In this document: positions 57,401-64,000 of the stretch, in pieces
Layout of the letters: every line of letters begins with the position of its first letter
How positions within the stretch are numbered: the first letter of the stretch is position 1
Assembly (NCBI RefSeq): GCF_026625825.1
Contig: NZ_CP113065.1
Span: forward strand, 124,001-188,000
Direction: 5' to 3'
From: Pseudoxanthomonas sp. SL93
GTDB taxonomy: Bacteria; Pseudomonadota; Gammaproteobacteria; Xanthomonadales; Xanthomonadaceae
DNA: 64,000 nt
Position numbers and translations under genes: made by a program
Notes under the pieces: model-generated
What the model was told of the DNA's origin: nothing
The model's database searches: none
What the model saw: the letters and a program-made list of their open reading frames with translations, nothing else

Positions 57401-58272
57401 ACGAATTCAATCCCGCCGAGATTCCGCCGCTGTCGCTCGACATCGACGACCTGCGATTCGGTGACGCGAAGCTGGGCGCCGCCAAACTGCGCACGCGCCA
57501 GCAGGGCGATGGCATGCAGGTGGAACAGCTGCAGCTGCGTTCACCCGGCCAGCAGATCGATGTCAGCGGCCAGTGGACCGGCATGGCCGCGACGGCACGC
57601 ACGCGCCTGGCGGTGAACGTGAAGAGCCAGGACTTCGGCACGCTGCTGGAGGACCTGGGCCTGGGCGACCGCGTCGGCGGCGGCCACGGCGACATCGCGC
57701 TCGACGCCACCTGGCCAGGCAGTCCCGCGGCCTTCCAGCTGGCCACGCTGGAGGGCAACGTGAAGCTAGCCGCGCGCGATGGCCACCTGCTGGAGGTCGA
57801 GCCCGGCGCCGGACGCGTGCTGGGCCTGCTGAGCGTGGCCGAAGTGCGCCGGCGCCTGATGCTGGATTTCAGCGACTTCTTCTCCAAGGGTTTCGCGTTC
57901 AATCGCATCGACGGCAACATCCGCCTGTCCGGCGGCCTGGCCCGCAGCGAGCACCTGCTGATCGACGGTCCCGCCGCCGAGATACGCATCCGCGGCGATA
58001 CGGACCTGCGTGCCGAACGTTTCGACCAGACCGTCGACGTGAAGCCGAAGTCGGCCAACGTACTGACGGCGGTCGGCGCCGTGGCCGGTGGACCGATCGG
58101 GGCTGCCGTCGGCGCCGTGGCGAATGCCGTGTTGAAGAAGCCGCTCAGCGAAATGGGCGCCAAGACCTACCGCGTCACCGGTCCGTGGAAATCGCCGAAA
58201 GTCGAAGTCGTGGGCCGCGAACAGTCGCGGGCCCCGGCCCTCCGCGGCAGCACCACCGCCGGCTCCCCCTGA
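54436..58272 (+). CDS. yhdP: YhdP family AsmA-like envelope protein
   Basis: The 1278-residue protein has a single N-terminal membrane anchor ([24 protein letters not shown]) and then a very long periplasmic region of beta-strand repeats. Landmarks are [23 protein letters not shown] at the start, [32 protein letters not shown] in the middle and [26 protein letters not shown] near the C-terminal AsmA-like domain. YhdP, with TamB and YdbH, moves phospholipids from inner to outer membrane. The size is normal. ATG 54436 is chosen as the first with a family-like N-terminus. tldD follows. Confidence 0.9.
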   Translation: MPTPLRRRLRLARRGAVYGVAVVLVCMAVVLGIASQVLPLVENNPDRVAAWLSARAGRPVAFDNVKTQWTRRGPLLQLDGLRVGEGDAGVRIGQAEVLVAMYGGLLPGRSFTELRLRGLSLTLQRADDGTWSVRGLPGQQQAVTDPLESLEGLGELQVIDGRLTIKAPSLGWDITLPEIDLRLRVDGDRVRAGTRAWIRKDAAPLNVAVDFDRKAGDGRAYLDVAAEDIGAWSPLLRYAGVVAERGNGRVRGWTELRRHRVVMVTAEAKVQQLGLRGEALPGDSGIPRARFDQLEGRMRWRLVSGGWRFDAPRLRVVSGQSAQTLDGLVLAGGERYALLADQVDAAPLFVVLGLSDRIEPGLRAWLAKARPGARLARVSLAGRRGGAMHGEGQLRDIRFNAVGDAPGLSGLAGEFSGDAQGFALTLDPASRMRFDWPRGFGVAHDVALQGRLLGWREGAGWRMSTSALHVRGKDYGAHVRGGIWFQGDGTRPWLELAAELDDAPVSAAHGFWIHHKMPKAAVDWLNAALVGGQVRGGRAIVSGDLDDWPFVKQNGRFEATARIDGGQFQFQRDWPALQQVEADVAFIGNGFSLQGRGALAGVTIPAFQAGIEDFGRAELAIVARAESDAGQMLALLRQSPLHKSYGDTLDNLQAKGPVSATFDLLQPLHAKSPPPKKLAGIVDLKGTQLADKRWNLAFTGVRGKARYDEGGFASEPLQVVHQGQPGVLGLRAGSGTRDRGQVFEADLTAALDADELLDRAPEMGWLKPYMQGRSQWTVGVAIPRTASGKTAAPTQLNLRSDLLGTAMDLPAPLRKPASAALATTVRAPLPMGSGQVDVAFGDLLALRARASGDQTGVRVVLGSSVVNEPAPVSGLVATGRTGTLDAMEWVALAKGGGEGGKLPLRHVDVTAGRLLMIGSAFPDTRVQLAPSRQALAVTLEGDALSGALLVPDAKGAAIAGRLSRVHWRNAGAAGGSTPSSAGTPATGANEFNPAEIPPLSLDIDDLRFGDAKLGAAKLRTRQQGDGMQVEQLQLRSPGQQIDVSGQWTGMAATARTRLAVNVKSQDFGTLLEDLGLGDRVGGGHGDIALDATWPGSPAAFQLATLEGNVKLAARDGHLLEVEPGAGRVLGLLSVAEVRRRLMLDFSDFFSKGFAFNRIDGNIRLSGGLARSEHLLIDGPAAEIRIRGDTDLRAERFDQTVDVKPKSANVLTAVGAVAGGPIGAAVGAVANAVLKKPLSEMGAKTYRVTGPWKSPKVEVVGREQSRAPALRGSTTAGSP

Positions 58273-58327
58273 CCCCTGCGTGCCGTCGGCCTTGCCGCCA
58301 ACGGCCAGCGCCCCCATCTGGATCACC

Positions 58328-59770
58328 ATGACCCACGCCCTTGCCCTCGCCGAATCCCGTCTCCTCCTGCCCGCCGGCCTGGATCCGTCCGGCCTAGACC
58401 GTGCGTTCGGCACGCTGCTGGGGCCGGGCATCGACTTCGGCGACCTGTATTTCCAGCACGCCCGCCGCGAGAGCTGGACGGTGGAGGACGGCATCGTCAA
58501 GGACGGGGCGCACTCCATCGAACAGGGCGTGGGCGTGCGGGCGATTTCCGGCGAGAAGACCGGTTTCGCCTATTCCGACGACATCAACGCGCAGGCGCTG
58601 CTGGGTGCGGCGAACTCGGCACGCGCCATCGCGCGCGACGGTGCCGCGCATTCTCCGCGCACGCTGGTGCGCAGCGGCGGTCGCGCACTGTATTCCAGCG
58701 ACGACCCGATCGATGCGATGGGCAATGACGCCAAGGTGGAAGCCCTGCGCGCGGTTGACCGCTACGTGCGCGCCGCCGATCCGCGCGTGCAGCAGGTGAC
58801 CGTCAGCCTGTCGGGTGGCATCGACACCGTGCTGGTGGCGCGCAGCGATGGCGTGCTGGCCGCCGACGTGCGCCCGCTGGTGCGCCTGAACGTGCAGGTG
58901 ATCGTGGAGCAGAACGGCCGTCGCGAATCCGGCTACGCCGGCATGGGCGGGCGTTACTCGTACACGGAACTCTTCGCCGACGGCAAGCCGGAAGACCTCG
59001 CGCGCGAGGCGCTGCGCCAGGCGCTGGTGAACCTGGACGCCATCGATGCGCCCGCCGGCGTGATGCCGGTGGTGCTGGGAAGCGGCTGGCCGGGCGTGCT
59101 GCTGCACGAAGCCGTCGGCCATGGCCTGGAGGGCGATTTCAACCGCAAGGGCACCAGCGTGTACGCCGGTCGCATCGGCCAGCGCGTGGCATCGCCCGGC
59201 GTGACCATCGTCGACGACGGCACGCTGCCGGGCCGCCGGGGTTCGTTGAACATCGACGATGAAGGCGCGCCGACGAACTGCACCACCCTGATCGAGGATG
59301 GCGTGCTGGTGGGCTACATGCAGGATTCGCTCAACGCCCGCCTGATGGGCATGGCGCCCACCGGCAACGGTCGTCGCGAATCCTTCGCGCACCTGCCCAT
59401 GCCGCGCATGACCAACACCTACATGCTGGCCGGCCAGCATGATCCGGAAGACATGATCCGCTCGGTGAAGAAAGGCCTGTACGCGGTCAACTTCGGCGGC
59501 GGCCAGGTCGACATCACCAGCGGCAAGTACGTGTTCTCCGCGACCGAGGCCTACCTGATCGAGGACGGCCGGATCACCGCGCCGGTGAAGGGCGCCACGC
59601 TGATCGGCAACGGCCCGGAGACCATGCAGAAGGTGAAGATGATCGGCCACGACCTGGCCCTGGACCAGGGCGTGGGTGTCTGCGGCAAGGATGGCCAGAG
59701 CGTGCCGGTCGGCGTGGGCCAACCATCACTGCTGATCGAAGGGCTGACGGTGGGTGGTACGAAGGCGTGA
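58328..59770 (+). CDS. tldD: Metalloprotease subunit TldD
   Basis: The 480-residue protein carries the TldD zinc motif [11 protein letters not shown] (HExxxH plus the following acidic residue) in [21 protein letters not shown], together with [24 protein letters not shown] and [17 protein letters not shown]. TldD with TldE (PmbA) forms a heterodimeric peptidase that trims leader peptides of some microcins. ATG 58328 is family-typical. The partner pmbA is at 60588, with darP between on the other strand. Confidence 0.95.
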   Translation: MTHALALAESRLLLPAGLDPSGLDRAFGTLLGPGIDFGDLYFQHARRESWTVEDGIVKDGAHSIEQGVGVRAISGEKTGFAYSDDINAQALLGAANSARAIARDGAAHSPRTLVRSGGRALYSSDDPIDAMGNDAKVEALRAVDRYVRAADPRVQQVTVSLSGGIDTVLVARSDGVLAADVRPLVRLNVQVIVEQNGRRESGYAGMGGRYSYTELFADGKPEDLAREALRQALVNLDAIDAPAGVMPVVLGSGWPGVLLHEAVGHGLEGDFNRKGTSVYAGRIGQRVASPGVTIVDDGTLPGRRGSLNIDDEGAPTNCTTLIEDGVLVGYMQDSLNARLMGMAPTGNGRRESFAHLPMPRMTNTYMLAGQHDPEDMIRSVKKGLYAVNFGGGQVDITSGKYVFSATEAYLIEDGRITAPVKGATLIGNGPETMQKVKMIGHDLALDQGVGVCGKDGQSVPVGVGQPSLLIEGLTVGGTKA

Positions 59771-59792
59771 CGCGATGGGGCCTTGACCTTTT

Positions 59793-59819
59793 CCCTTCGG
59801 GAGAAGGTGCCCCGAAGGG
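59793..59819. repeat. Stem-loop repeat in the tldD-darP gap
   Basis: CCCTTCGGG and CCCGAAGGG pair around a nine-base loop, followed by GGCGGATGAGGGTG. This wording recurs in intergenic DNA of Xanthomonadaceae as far as recalled, and could terminate tldD and the converging darP. The rest of the 163-base gap shows no gene. Confidence 0.5.
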
Positions 59820-59933
59820 GCGGATGAGGGTGTGGCGGAATCCATGATCCCTGCGCCGCATGGACTTCGCCGGGCCCTCGCCCCGTCCCCGCTTTCGCAC
59901 GGGGACGTCCTTTGGTCGCCGAGGGGAGAGGGG

Positions 59934-60482
59934 CTAGGGCTCGTCGTCCCCGGTTTCGTCGCCGGCATCGGCCAGCAACTCGCGCAGTTCGCGGAACAAT
60001 TCGCGGAACGCATGCGGCGGCTTGTTCTTCGCGCGTTCCTCGGCGGCATTGCGCACCAGTTGGCGCAGGCGCTGGCGGTCAGCGGACGGGTGTTCGGCCA
60101 GCAGGTCGGTCAGCGCGGCATCGCTTTCGGACAACAGGCGGTCGCGCCAGTGCTCGGCGCGATGCAGCTGCGCGGTCTCGCGGCGCGCGGCTTCGCCGTC
60201 TTCGTCCATCGCGTCGCGGATGGCTTCCAGCACCTCGTCGTCCTCGCGGCGCATCTGCTTGGCAAGGAACTGCAGCTGGCGCTTGTGCGCGATGTGCGAG
60301 GTGATGCGCTGCGTCTCGACGATGTGCGGCATCAGGTCTTCCGGGATCGGCAGCCGCGCCAGCTGCGCCGCGGGCAGGGCCACCAGCTTCTCGGCCAGGC
60401 TGCGGATCTCCAGCGCGCCTTCGCGCTGCTGGGATCGGCTGGGGCTATAGAATTCGCCGGTTTCGGGGTCGCGTCCGCGCAT
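59934..60482 (-). CDS. darP: Ribosome biogenesis factor DarP (YjgA, DUF615)
   Basis: The 182-residue protein matches Dar[59 protein letters not shown], then [11 protein letters not shown] and [10 protein letters not shown]. It is a helical factor that joins the large ribosomal subunit late in assembly. ATG 60482 is chosen ([11 protein letters not shown]); the frame is open much further but inside pmbA antisense. It is divergent from pmbA, the common arrangement in gammaproteobacteria. Confidence 0.93.
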   Translation of the reverse strand: MRGRDPETGEFYSPSRSQQREGALEIRSLAEKLVALPAAQLARLPIPEDLMPHIVETQRITSHIAHKRQLQFLAKQMRREDDEVLEAIRDAMDEDGEAARRETAQLHRAEHWRDRLLSESDAALTDLLAEHPSADRQRLRQLVRNAAEERAKNKPPHAFRELFRELRELLADAGDETGDDEP

Positions 60483-60587
60483 GGGTGAGGCCTCCACAAC
60501 GTTCCGGGCGGGCGCTGCGCCGCTGGAACTCAAGAACAGGTGTCCGGCGGAACATCGCCGGATCGACAGGACCACAAGGATAAAGCA

Positions 60588-61949
60588 TTGAACGCCACCC
60601 CCCTGACTTCCCCCGATGACAGCCTGGCCCGGCTGGAGCGGCTGACCGTGCTTTCGCAGCGCCTGCTGGAGCGCGCCGCGGCGCATGGCGCCACCCAGGC
60701 CGAGGTGAGCTGCAGCGAGGAAACCGGCCTGAACGTCAATGTCCGGCTGGGTTCGGTGGAGACCGTGGAATCCACGCGTGACCGCGGCATCGGGGTGACC
60801 GTCTATTTCGGACAGCGCAAGGGCAGTGCCAGTACCGCCGACCTGCGCGAGGAAAGCCTGGAGGCGACCGTGGCGCAGGCCTGCGCGATCGCCCGCTACA
60901 CCGAGGACGATGACGCCGCCGGGCTGGCTGATGCCGCCCGGATGGCGCACGAGTTCCCGGACCTGGACGTGTGGCACCCGTGGGCACTGGATACCGACCA
61001 CGCGGTGGACCTGGCGATGGCGTGCGAGGCGGCCGGCCGTGATGCCGATGCGCGCATCGAGAATTCCGACGGCGCCTCTGTCGGCAGCGGCGAAAGCCTG
61101 GCCGTGTACGCCAATTCGCACGGCTTTTTCGGCCGCGAGCGCGACACCCAGCACACCATCGGTTGCGCGCTGATCGCCGGGCAGGGCGACGGCATGCAGC
61201 GCGACGGCTGGTACAGCACCGCGCTGTCGCACCTGGACCTGCAGACACCCGAGGTGATCGGCAGGATCGCGGCGGAGCGCACCGTGTCGCGCCTGCAGCC
61301 GCGTTCGGTCAGCACCGGCGAGTATCCCGTGCTGTTCGCCGCGGAAGTGGCGCGTTCGCTGATCGGCCATCTGCTGGGCGCGGTATCGGGCGGCGCGCTG
61401 TACCGTCGCGCCAGTTTCCTGCTGGACCATGCAGGCAAGCAGATCTTCCCGTCATGGTTCGCGATCGAGGAACTGCCGCACTTGCGCCGCGGCCTGCGGT
61501 CCTCCGCATTCGACGCGGAAGGCGTGGCGACGACGCGTTCGCACCTGGTACGCGACGGCGTGCTGCAGCGTTACCTGCTGGGGAGTTATTCGGCGCGCAA
61601 GCTGGGCCTGAGCAGCACCGGCAATGCCGGCGGCGTGCACAACCTGCAGGTGAAGGCGAATGCGGGCGGTTTTGACAGCCTGCTGGGCGGCATGACCCGC
61701 GGCCTGCTGGTGACGGAACTGATGGGGCAGGGCGTCAACGGCGTGACCGGCGACTATTCGCGGGGCGCCGCCGGTTTCTGGGTGGAGAACGGCGCCATTT
61801 CCCATCCCGTGGACGGCATCACCGTGGCCGGCAACCTTAAGGACATCTTCAATCGCATCGATGCCGTCGGCACCGACGTGGACCCGCGCTCGCACGTGGG
61901 CGTGGGGTCGATCCTGATCGGCCGGATGACCGTCGCCGGCGAGGACTGA
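60588..61949 (+). CDS. pmbA: Metalloprotease subunit PmbA (TldE)
   Basis: The 453-residue protein matches PmbA/Tld[73 protein letters not shown] segment, [45 protein letters not shown]. It lacks the zinc motif, as expected, and works with TldD. A TTG at 60588 with AAGGA upstream is taken as start, because the longer frame runs into the promoter shared with darP. Confidence 0.93.
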   Translation: MNATPLTSPDDSLARLERLTVLSQRLLERAAAHGATQAEVSCSEETGLNVNVRLGSVETVESTRDRGIGVTVYFGQRKGSASTADLREESLEATVAQACAIARYTEDDDAAGLADAARMAHEFPDLDVWHPWALDTDHAVDLAMACEAAGRDADARIENSDGASVGSGESLAVYANSHGFFGRERDTQHTIGCALIAGQGDGMQRDGWYSTALSHLDLQTPEVIGRIAAERTVSRLQPRSVSTGEYPVLFAAEVARSLIGHLLGAVSGGALYRRASFLLDHAGKQIFPSWFAIEELPHLRRGLRSSAFDAEGVATTRSHLVRDGVLQRYLLGSYSARKLGLSSTGNAGGVHNLQVKANAGGFDSLLGGMTRGLLVTELMGQGVNGVTGDYSRGAAGFWVENGAISHPVDGITVAGNLKDIFNRIDAVGTDVDPRSHVGVGSILIGRMTVAGED

Positions 61950-62104
61950 GACGCACCCTTCCGCGCCGGCGATGTGACCATTTCAGGCCACCGCGTGCGT
62001 GACCGTCAGCGGCACCGATTGACGTTATGCTTGCCATGGGGAACCCCTTGGGCCGCAGGTCCACGGGGTTGCAACCACTCTTTCCACGTACCGGGGAACA
62101 TTGC

Positions 62105-62485
62105 ATGAGCGAATTCGAGAACGTCACCGCACCGCCGCCGCCGCCGCCGTCGGGCAGCGCACCGCAGGAAGACCGCACCATGGCGCTGGTCGCGCACCTG
62201 CTGGGCATCTTCACCGGCTTCATCGGCTGCCTGGTCATCTGGCTGATCAACAAGGACGACGCATCCAAGGCCTTCGTCACCGACCAGGCCAAGGAAGCCC
62301 TGAACTTCCAGATCACCGTGGCCATCGCGTTCGTCATCTCGTGGATCCTGATGTTTGTGCTGATCGGTTTCCTCCTGCTGCCGGCCGTGGGCATCGCCAA
62401 CCTGGTGCTCTGCATCCTGGCCGGCATCAAGGCGAACAACGGTGAGGCCTACCGCTATCCGTTCGCCCTGCGCCTGATCAAGTAA
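62105..62485 (+). CDS. DUF4870 small membrane protein
   Basis: The 126-residue protein has a Pro-rich N-terminus (six Pro in a row near residue 10) and DUF4870/Tic20-like membrane segments: TMALVAHLLGIFTGFIGCLVIWLINKDDASKAFVTDQAKEALNFQITV and the later helices to VLCILAGIKANNGEAYRYPFALRLI. The function is unknown. ATG 62105 is chosen; an earlier in-frame ATG at 62027 lies in the promoter region. It is a single-gene unit closed by a terminator. Confidence 0.88.
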   Translation: MSEFENVTAPPPPPPSGSAPQEDRTMALVAHLLGIFTGFIGCLVIWLINKDDASKAFVTDQAKEALNFQITVAIAFVISWILMFVLIGFLLLPAVGIANLVLCILAGIKANNGEAYRYPFALRLIK

Positions 62486-62503
62486 CCGTCGGCGCACGTG
62501 CAC

Positions 62504-62531
62504 GAAAAAGCCCGGCAATGCCGGGCTTTTT
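62504..62531. terminator. Bidirectional terminator between DUF4870 and ispA
   Basis: AGCCCGGC (62509-62516) pairs with GCCGGGCT around AAT, with AAAAA before and TTTTT after. Confidence 0.88.
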
Positions 62532-62547
62532 CTTTTCTGCCGGGCGC

Positions 62548-63426
62548 TCAGTGCGAGCGGTGGATGGCCAGCTCGCCCAGCGCGCGCAGGGCATCCGCAT
62601 CCGCGCCATACGCCGCCAGCGCATCGCGCATCACCCGCGCAAGTTCCTCCAGCTTGGCCTTGGCGCCCTCCATTCCCAGCAGCGCGGGATAGGTGGACTT
62701 GGCCTGCGCCACGTCCTTGCCAGCCGTCTTGCCGAGTTGTTCCGAGCTGCCCTCGATGTCGAGGATGTCGTCGCGGACCTGGAAGGCCAGCCCCAGTGCG
62801 GTGGCGAAGGTGTCCAGTCGTGCCAGCGCAGCGGCATCGGCGTTGCCGGCCAGCGCGCCCATGCGGACCGCGGCGCGGATCAGCGCGCCGGTCTTCAGCG
62901 CGTGCATGCGCTGCAGCTGTTCCAGTGTCTGCTGCGTGCCGGTGGCGTCGATGTCCAGCGCCTGCCCCCCGCACATGCCGCCCGCGCCGGAGGCCTGCGC
63001 CAGCGTCGCCAGCCAGTCGACGCGCAGCTGCGCGGGCGCATCGGCCGATGCGAGATGTTCGAACGCCAGCGTATGCAGGGCATCACCGGCCAGAATCGCG
63101 GTGGCCTCGTCGAAGGCGACGTGTACCGTGGGCTTTCCACGGCGCAGGTCATCGTCGTCCATCGCCGGCAGGTCGTCGTGCACCAGCGAGTAGGCGTGGA
63201 TCAGTTCCACCGCGGCGGCCGGCGCATGCAGCACGTCCTCATCCGCGCCCAGCAGCGTGCCGGCGGCATAGACCAGCCGTGCGCGCATGCGCTTGCCACC
63301 GCCCAGGACGGCATGCCGCATGGCGGCGTGCAGGCGCTGCGGGGTCGCCTCGGCGCGCGGCAGCAACGTGTCGAGGTGGTGTTCCAGCGCGGCCGCCCAG
63401 CGGGCGGACGCGTCGTCAGCGGCCAT
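62548..63426 (-). CDS. ispA: Farnesyl diphosphate synthase (polyprenyl synthetase)
   Basis: The 292-residue protein has both Asp-rich motifs of short-chain prenyl synthases: [20 protein letters not shown] (first) and [12 protein letters not shown] (second), plus [15 protein letters not shown] and [13 protein letters not shown]. Small aliphatic-rich residues before the first motif are in keeping with farnesyl (C15) product. Its ATG overlaps the xseB end by 11 bases, as in many proteobacteria. Confidence 0.92.
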   Translation of the reverse strand: MAADDASARWAAALEHHLDTLLPRAEATPQRLHAAMRHAVLGGGKRMRARLVYAAGTLLGADEDVLHAPAAAVELIHAYSLVHDDLPAMDDDDLRRGKPTVHVAFDEATAILAGDALHTLAFEHLASADAPAQLRVDWLATLAQASGAGGMCGGQALDIDATGTQQTLEQLQRMHALKTGALIRAAVRMGALAGNADAAALARLDTFATALGLAFQVRDDILDIEGSSEQLGKTAGKDVAQAKSTYPALLGMEGAKAKLEELARVMRDALAAYGADADALRALGELAIHRSH

Positions 63427-63676
63427 CGGGTGCGGGGGCGAACGTTTCGCCGCTGTCGGGCTGCTCCGGGTCGCTCAACAGGCGCACGCGCAGTTCGGCC
63501 TGCTCCAGCGCGGTCTGGCACTGGCGGTAGAGGCCCACGCCGCGTTCGTACGCGGCCAGCGACTCTTCCAGGCTCAGGTCGCCGTGTTCCATCTTCTCGA
63601 CCAGTTTCTCCAGTTCGTCCAGCGACAACTCGAAATGGGCAACCGGGGAGGCGTCGGGGGTGCTCTTCTTTGCCAT
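63416..63676 (-). CDS. xseB: Exodeoxyribonuclease VII small subunit
   Basis: The 86-residue protein matches Xse[52 protein letters not shown]. The small subunit joins XseA in the enzyme that cuts single-stranded DNA from both ends. The end overlaps the ispA start. The upstream tilS stop is 45 bases away. Confidence 0.94.
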   Translation of the reverse strand: MAKKSTPDASPVAHFELSLDELEKLVEKMEHGDLSLEESLAAYERGVGLYRQCQTALEQAELRVRLLSDPEQPDSGETFAPAPDGR

Positions 63677-63721
63677 GGGCGAAGTGTGCGGACCCCGCCG
63701 CGCGAGGTCAACGCACGGGCG

Positions 63722-64000
63722 TCAGCCGCGTTGCCAGCGCAGGCTCGCTTCGTGCCGGCGCAGCCAGGCGTCGCAGTCGGCCGACAGCACCAGGTCGCCG
63801 GCGGCCCAGAGCGCCCCATCGGCGGTCCACAGCAGCGGCAACTGACGGCGTTCCCAGGGCGGGATGCCCTGTGCCTGCAGCACGTCCTTCAGGGCATGCG
63901 AGTGCGTGCGACCGGGCAGGGTGATGCGCTCCCCACCTTCCCGTGTACCCACGCGAAGCGCCACGTCGAAGAGGCTGCCGCCGTCCAGCGCCAGCACGCC
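63722..64000 (-). CDS. tilS: tRNA(Ile)-lysidine synthase, C-terminal end (runs off right edge)
   Basis: About 92 residues are visible, open to the window edge. They match the TilS C-terminal domain: GRTHSHALKDVLQAQGIPPWERRQLPLLWTADGALWAAGD. TilS changes cytidine-34 of one isoleucine tRNA to lysidine. The catalytic N-terminal part lies outside the window. It is followed by xseB on the same strand. Confidence 0.85.
   Translation of the reverse strand, partial: GVLALDGGSLFDVALRVGTREGGERITLPGRTHSHALKDVLQAQGIPPWERRQLPLLWTADGALWAAGDLVLSADCDAWLRRHEASLRWQRG

Noticed and set aside
62027..62104. Longer N-terminus for the DUF4870 protein
   Set aside because: The ATG at 62027 has no good ribosome site and the added residues do not resemble the family; 62105 gives the usual start.

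Overview
The window is a chromosomal segment of a high-GC gammaproteobacterium, most likely of the Xanthomonadaceae/Lysobacteraceae and probably close to Pseudoxanthomonas. This is an inference from gene order (leuS-lptE-holA-nadD-rsfS, rlmH, maf-rng-yhdP-tldD-darP-pmbA; queA-tgt-yajC-secD-secF), GC-rich codon use, many exported peptidases, and intergenic inverted repeats of the GTGGGAGCGACG type. No rRNA, tRNA, insertion sequence, prophage, integrase or CRISPR array was seen. About 56 protein genes are called, the first and last cut by the window edges. No gap between genes exceeds 300 bases.

Layout. 1-4890: a TonB-dependent receptor (partial), facing a lipoprotein beta-propeller phytase, a purple-acid-phosphatase-like metallophosphoesterase and a secreted inorganic pyrophosphatase, apparently a phytate/organophosphate scavenging locus. 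4963-7010: a class III aminotransferase divergent from an Lrp/AsnC regulator, with a 19-bp palindrome between them. 7098-13379: queA, a flavin reductase, tgt, yajC, secD, secF. 13618-15329: suhB and trmJ, divergent. 15392-18438: a PhnD-like binding protein coupled to a GGDEF-EAL membrane protein. 18542-22515: exoD-like, CorC-like, then a PhoU-like DUF47 protein with a Pit phosphate transporter. 22701-24179: a small unknown protein, an alkyltransferase-like protein and a rhomboid protease. 24275-30007: two M13 peptidases flanking an M29-like lipoprotein; one M13 and the M29-like protein lack metal ligands. 30242-34980: a beta-CASP ribonuclease-like protein, then a LysM-FecR protein with a CHASE2-GGDEF partner. 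35212-39997: a DUF885 protein, queuosine-precursor transporter, DUF502, DUF4442 and CnoX. 40213-42395: an XRE regulator with a DUF998 membrane protein, and an amidohydrolase. 42505-54327: leuS to rng, interrupted by phoX, tonB-like and SIMPL genes on the opposite strand. 54436-64000: yhdP, tldD, darP, pmbA, DUF4870, ispA, xseB and the 3' end of tilS.

The strongest theme is phosphate. Candidate PhoB boxes, with 7-bp half-sites of the TGTCAT type spaced by 11 bp, lie in front of the TonB receptor, the phytase, the DUF47-Pit pair and phoX. Together they suggest a PhoB regulon that takes up phosphate esters, strips phosphate outside the cytoplasm, hydrolyses pyrophosphate and imports the product. 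A second theme is extracytoplasmic input to cyclic-di-GMP: a binding protein with a GGDEF-EAL enzyme, and a LysM-FecR protein with a CHASE2-GGDEF enzyme, each translationally coupled. All functions are read from sequence motifs and remembered family features; no search was run.
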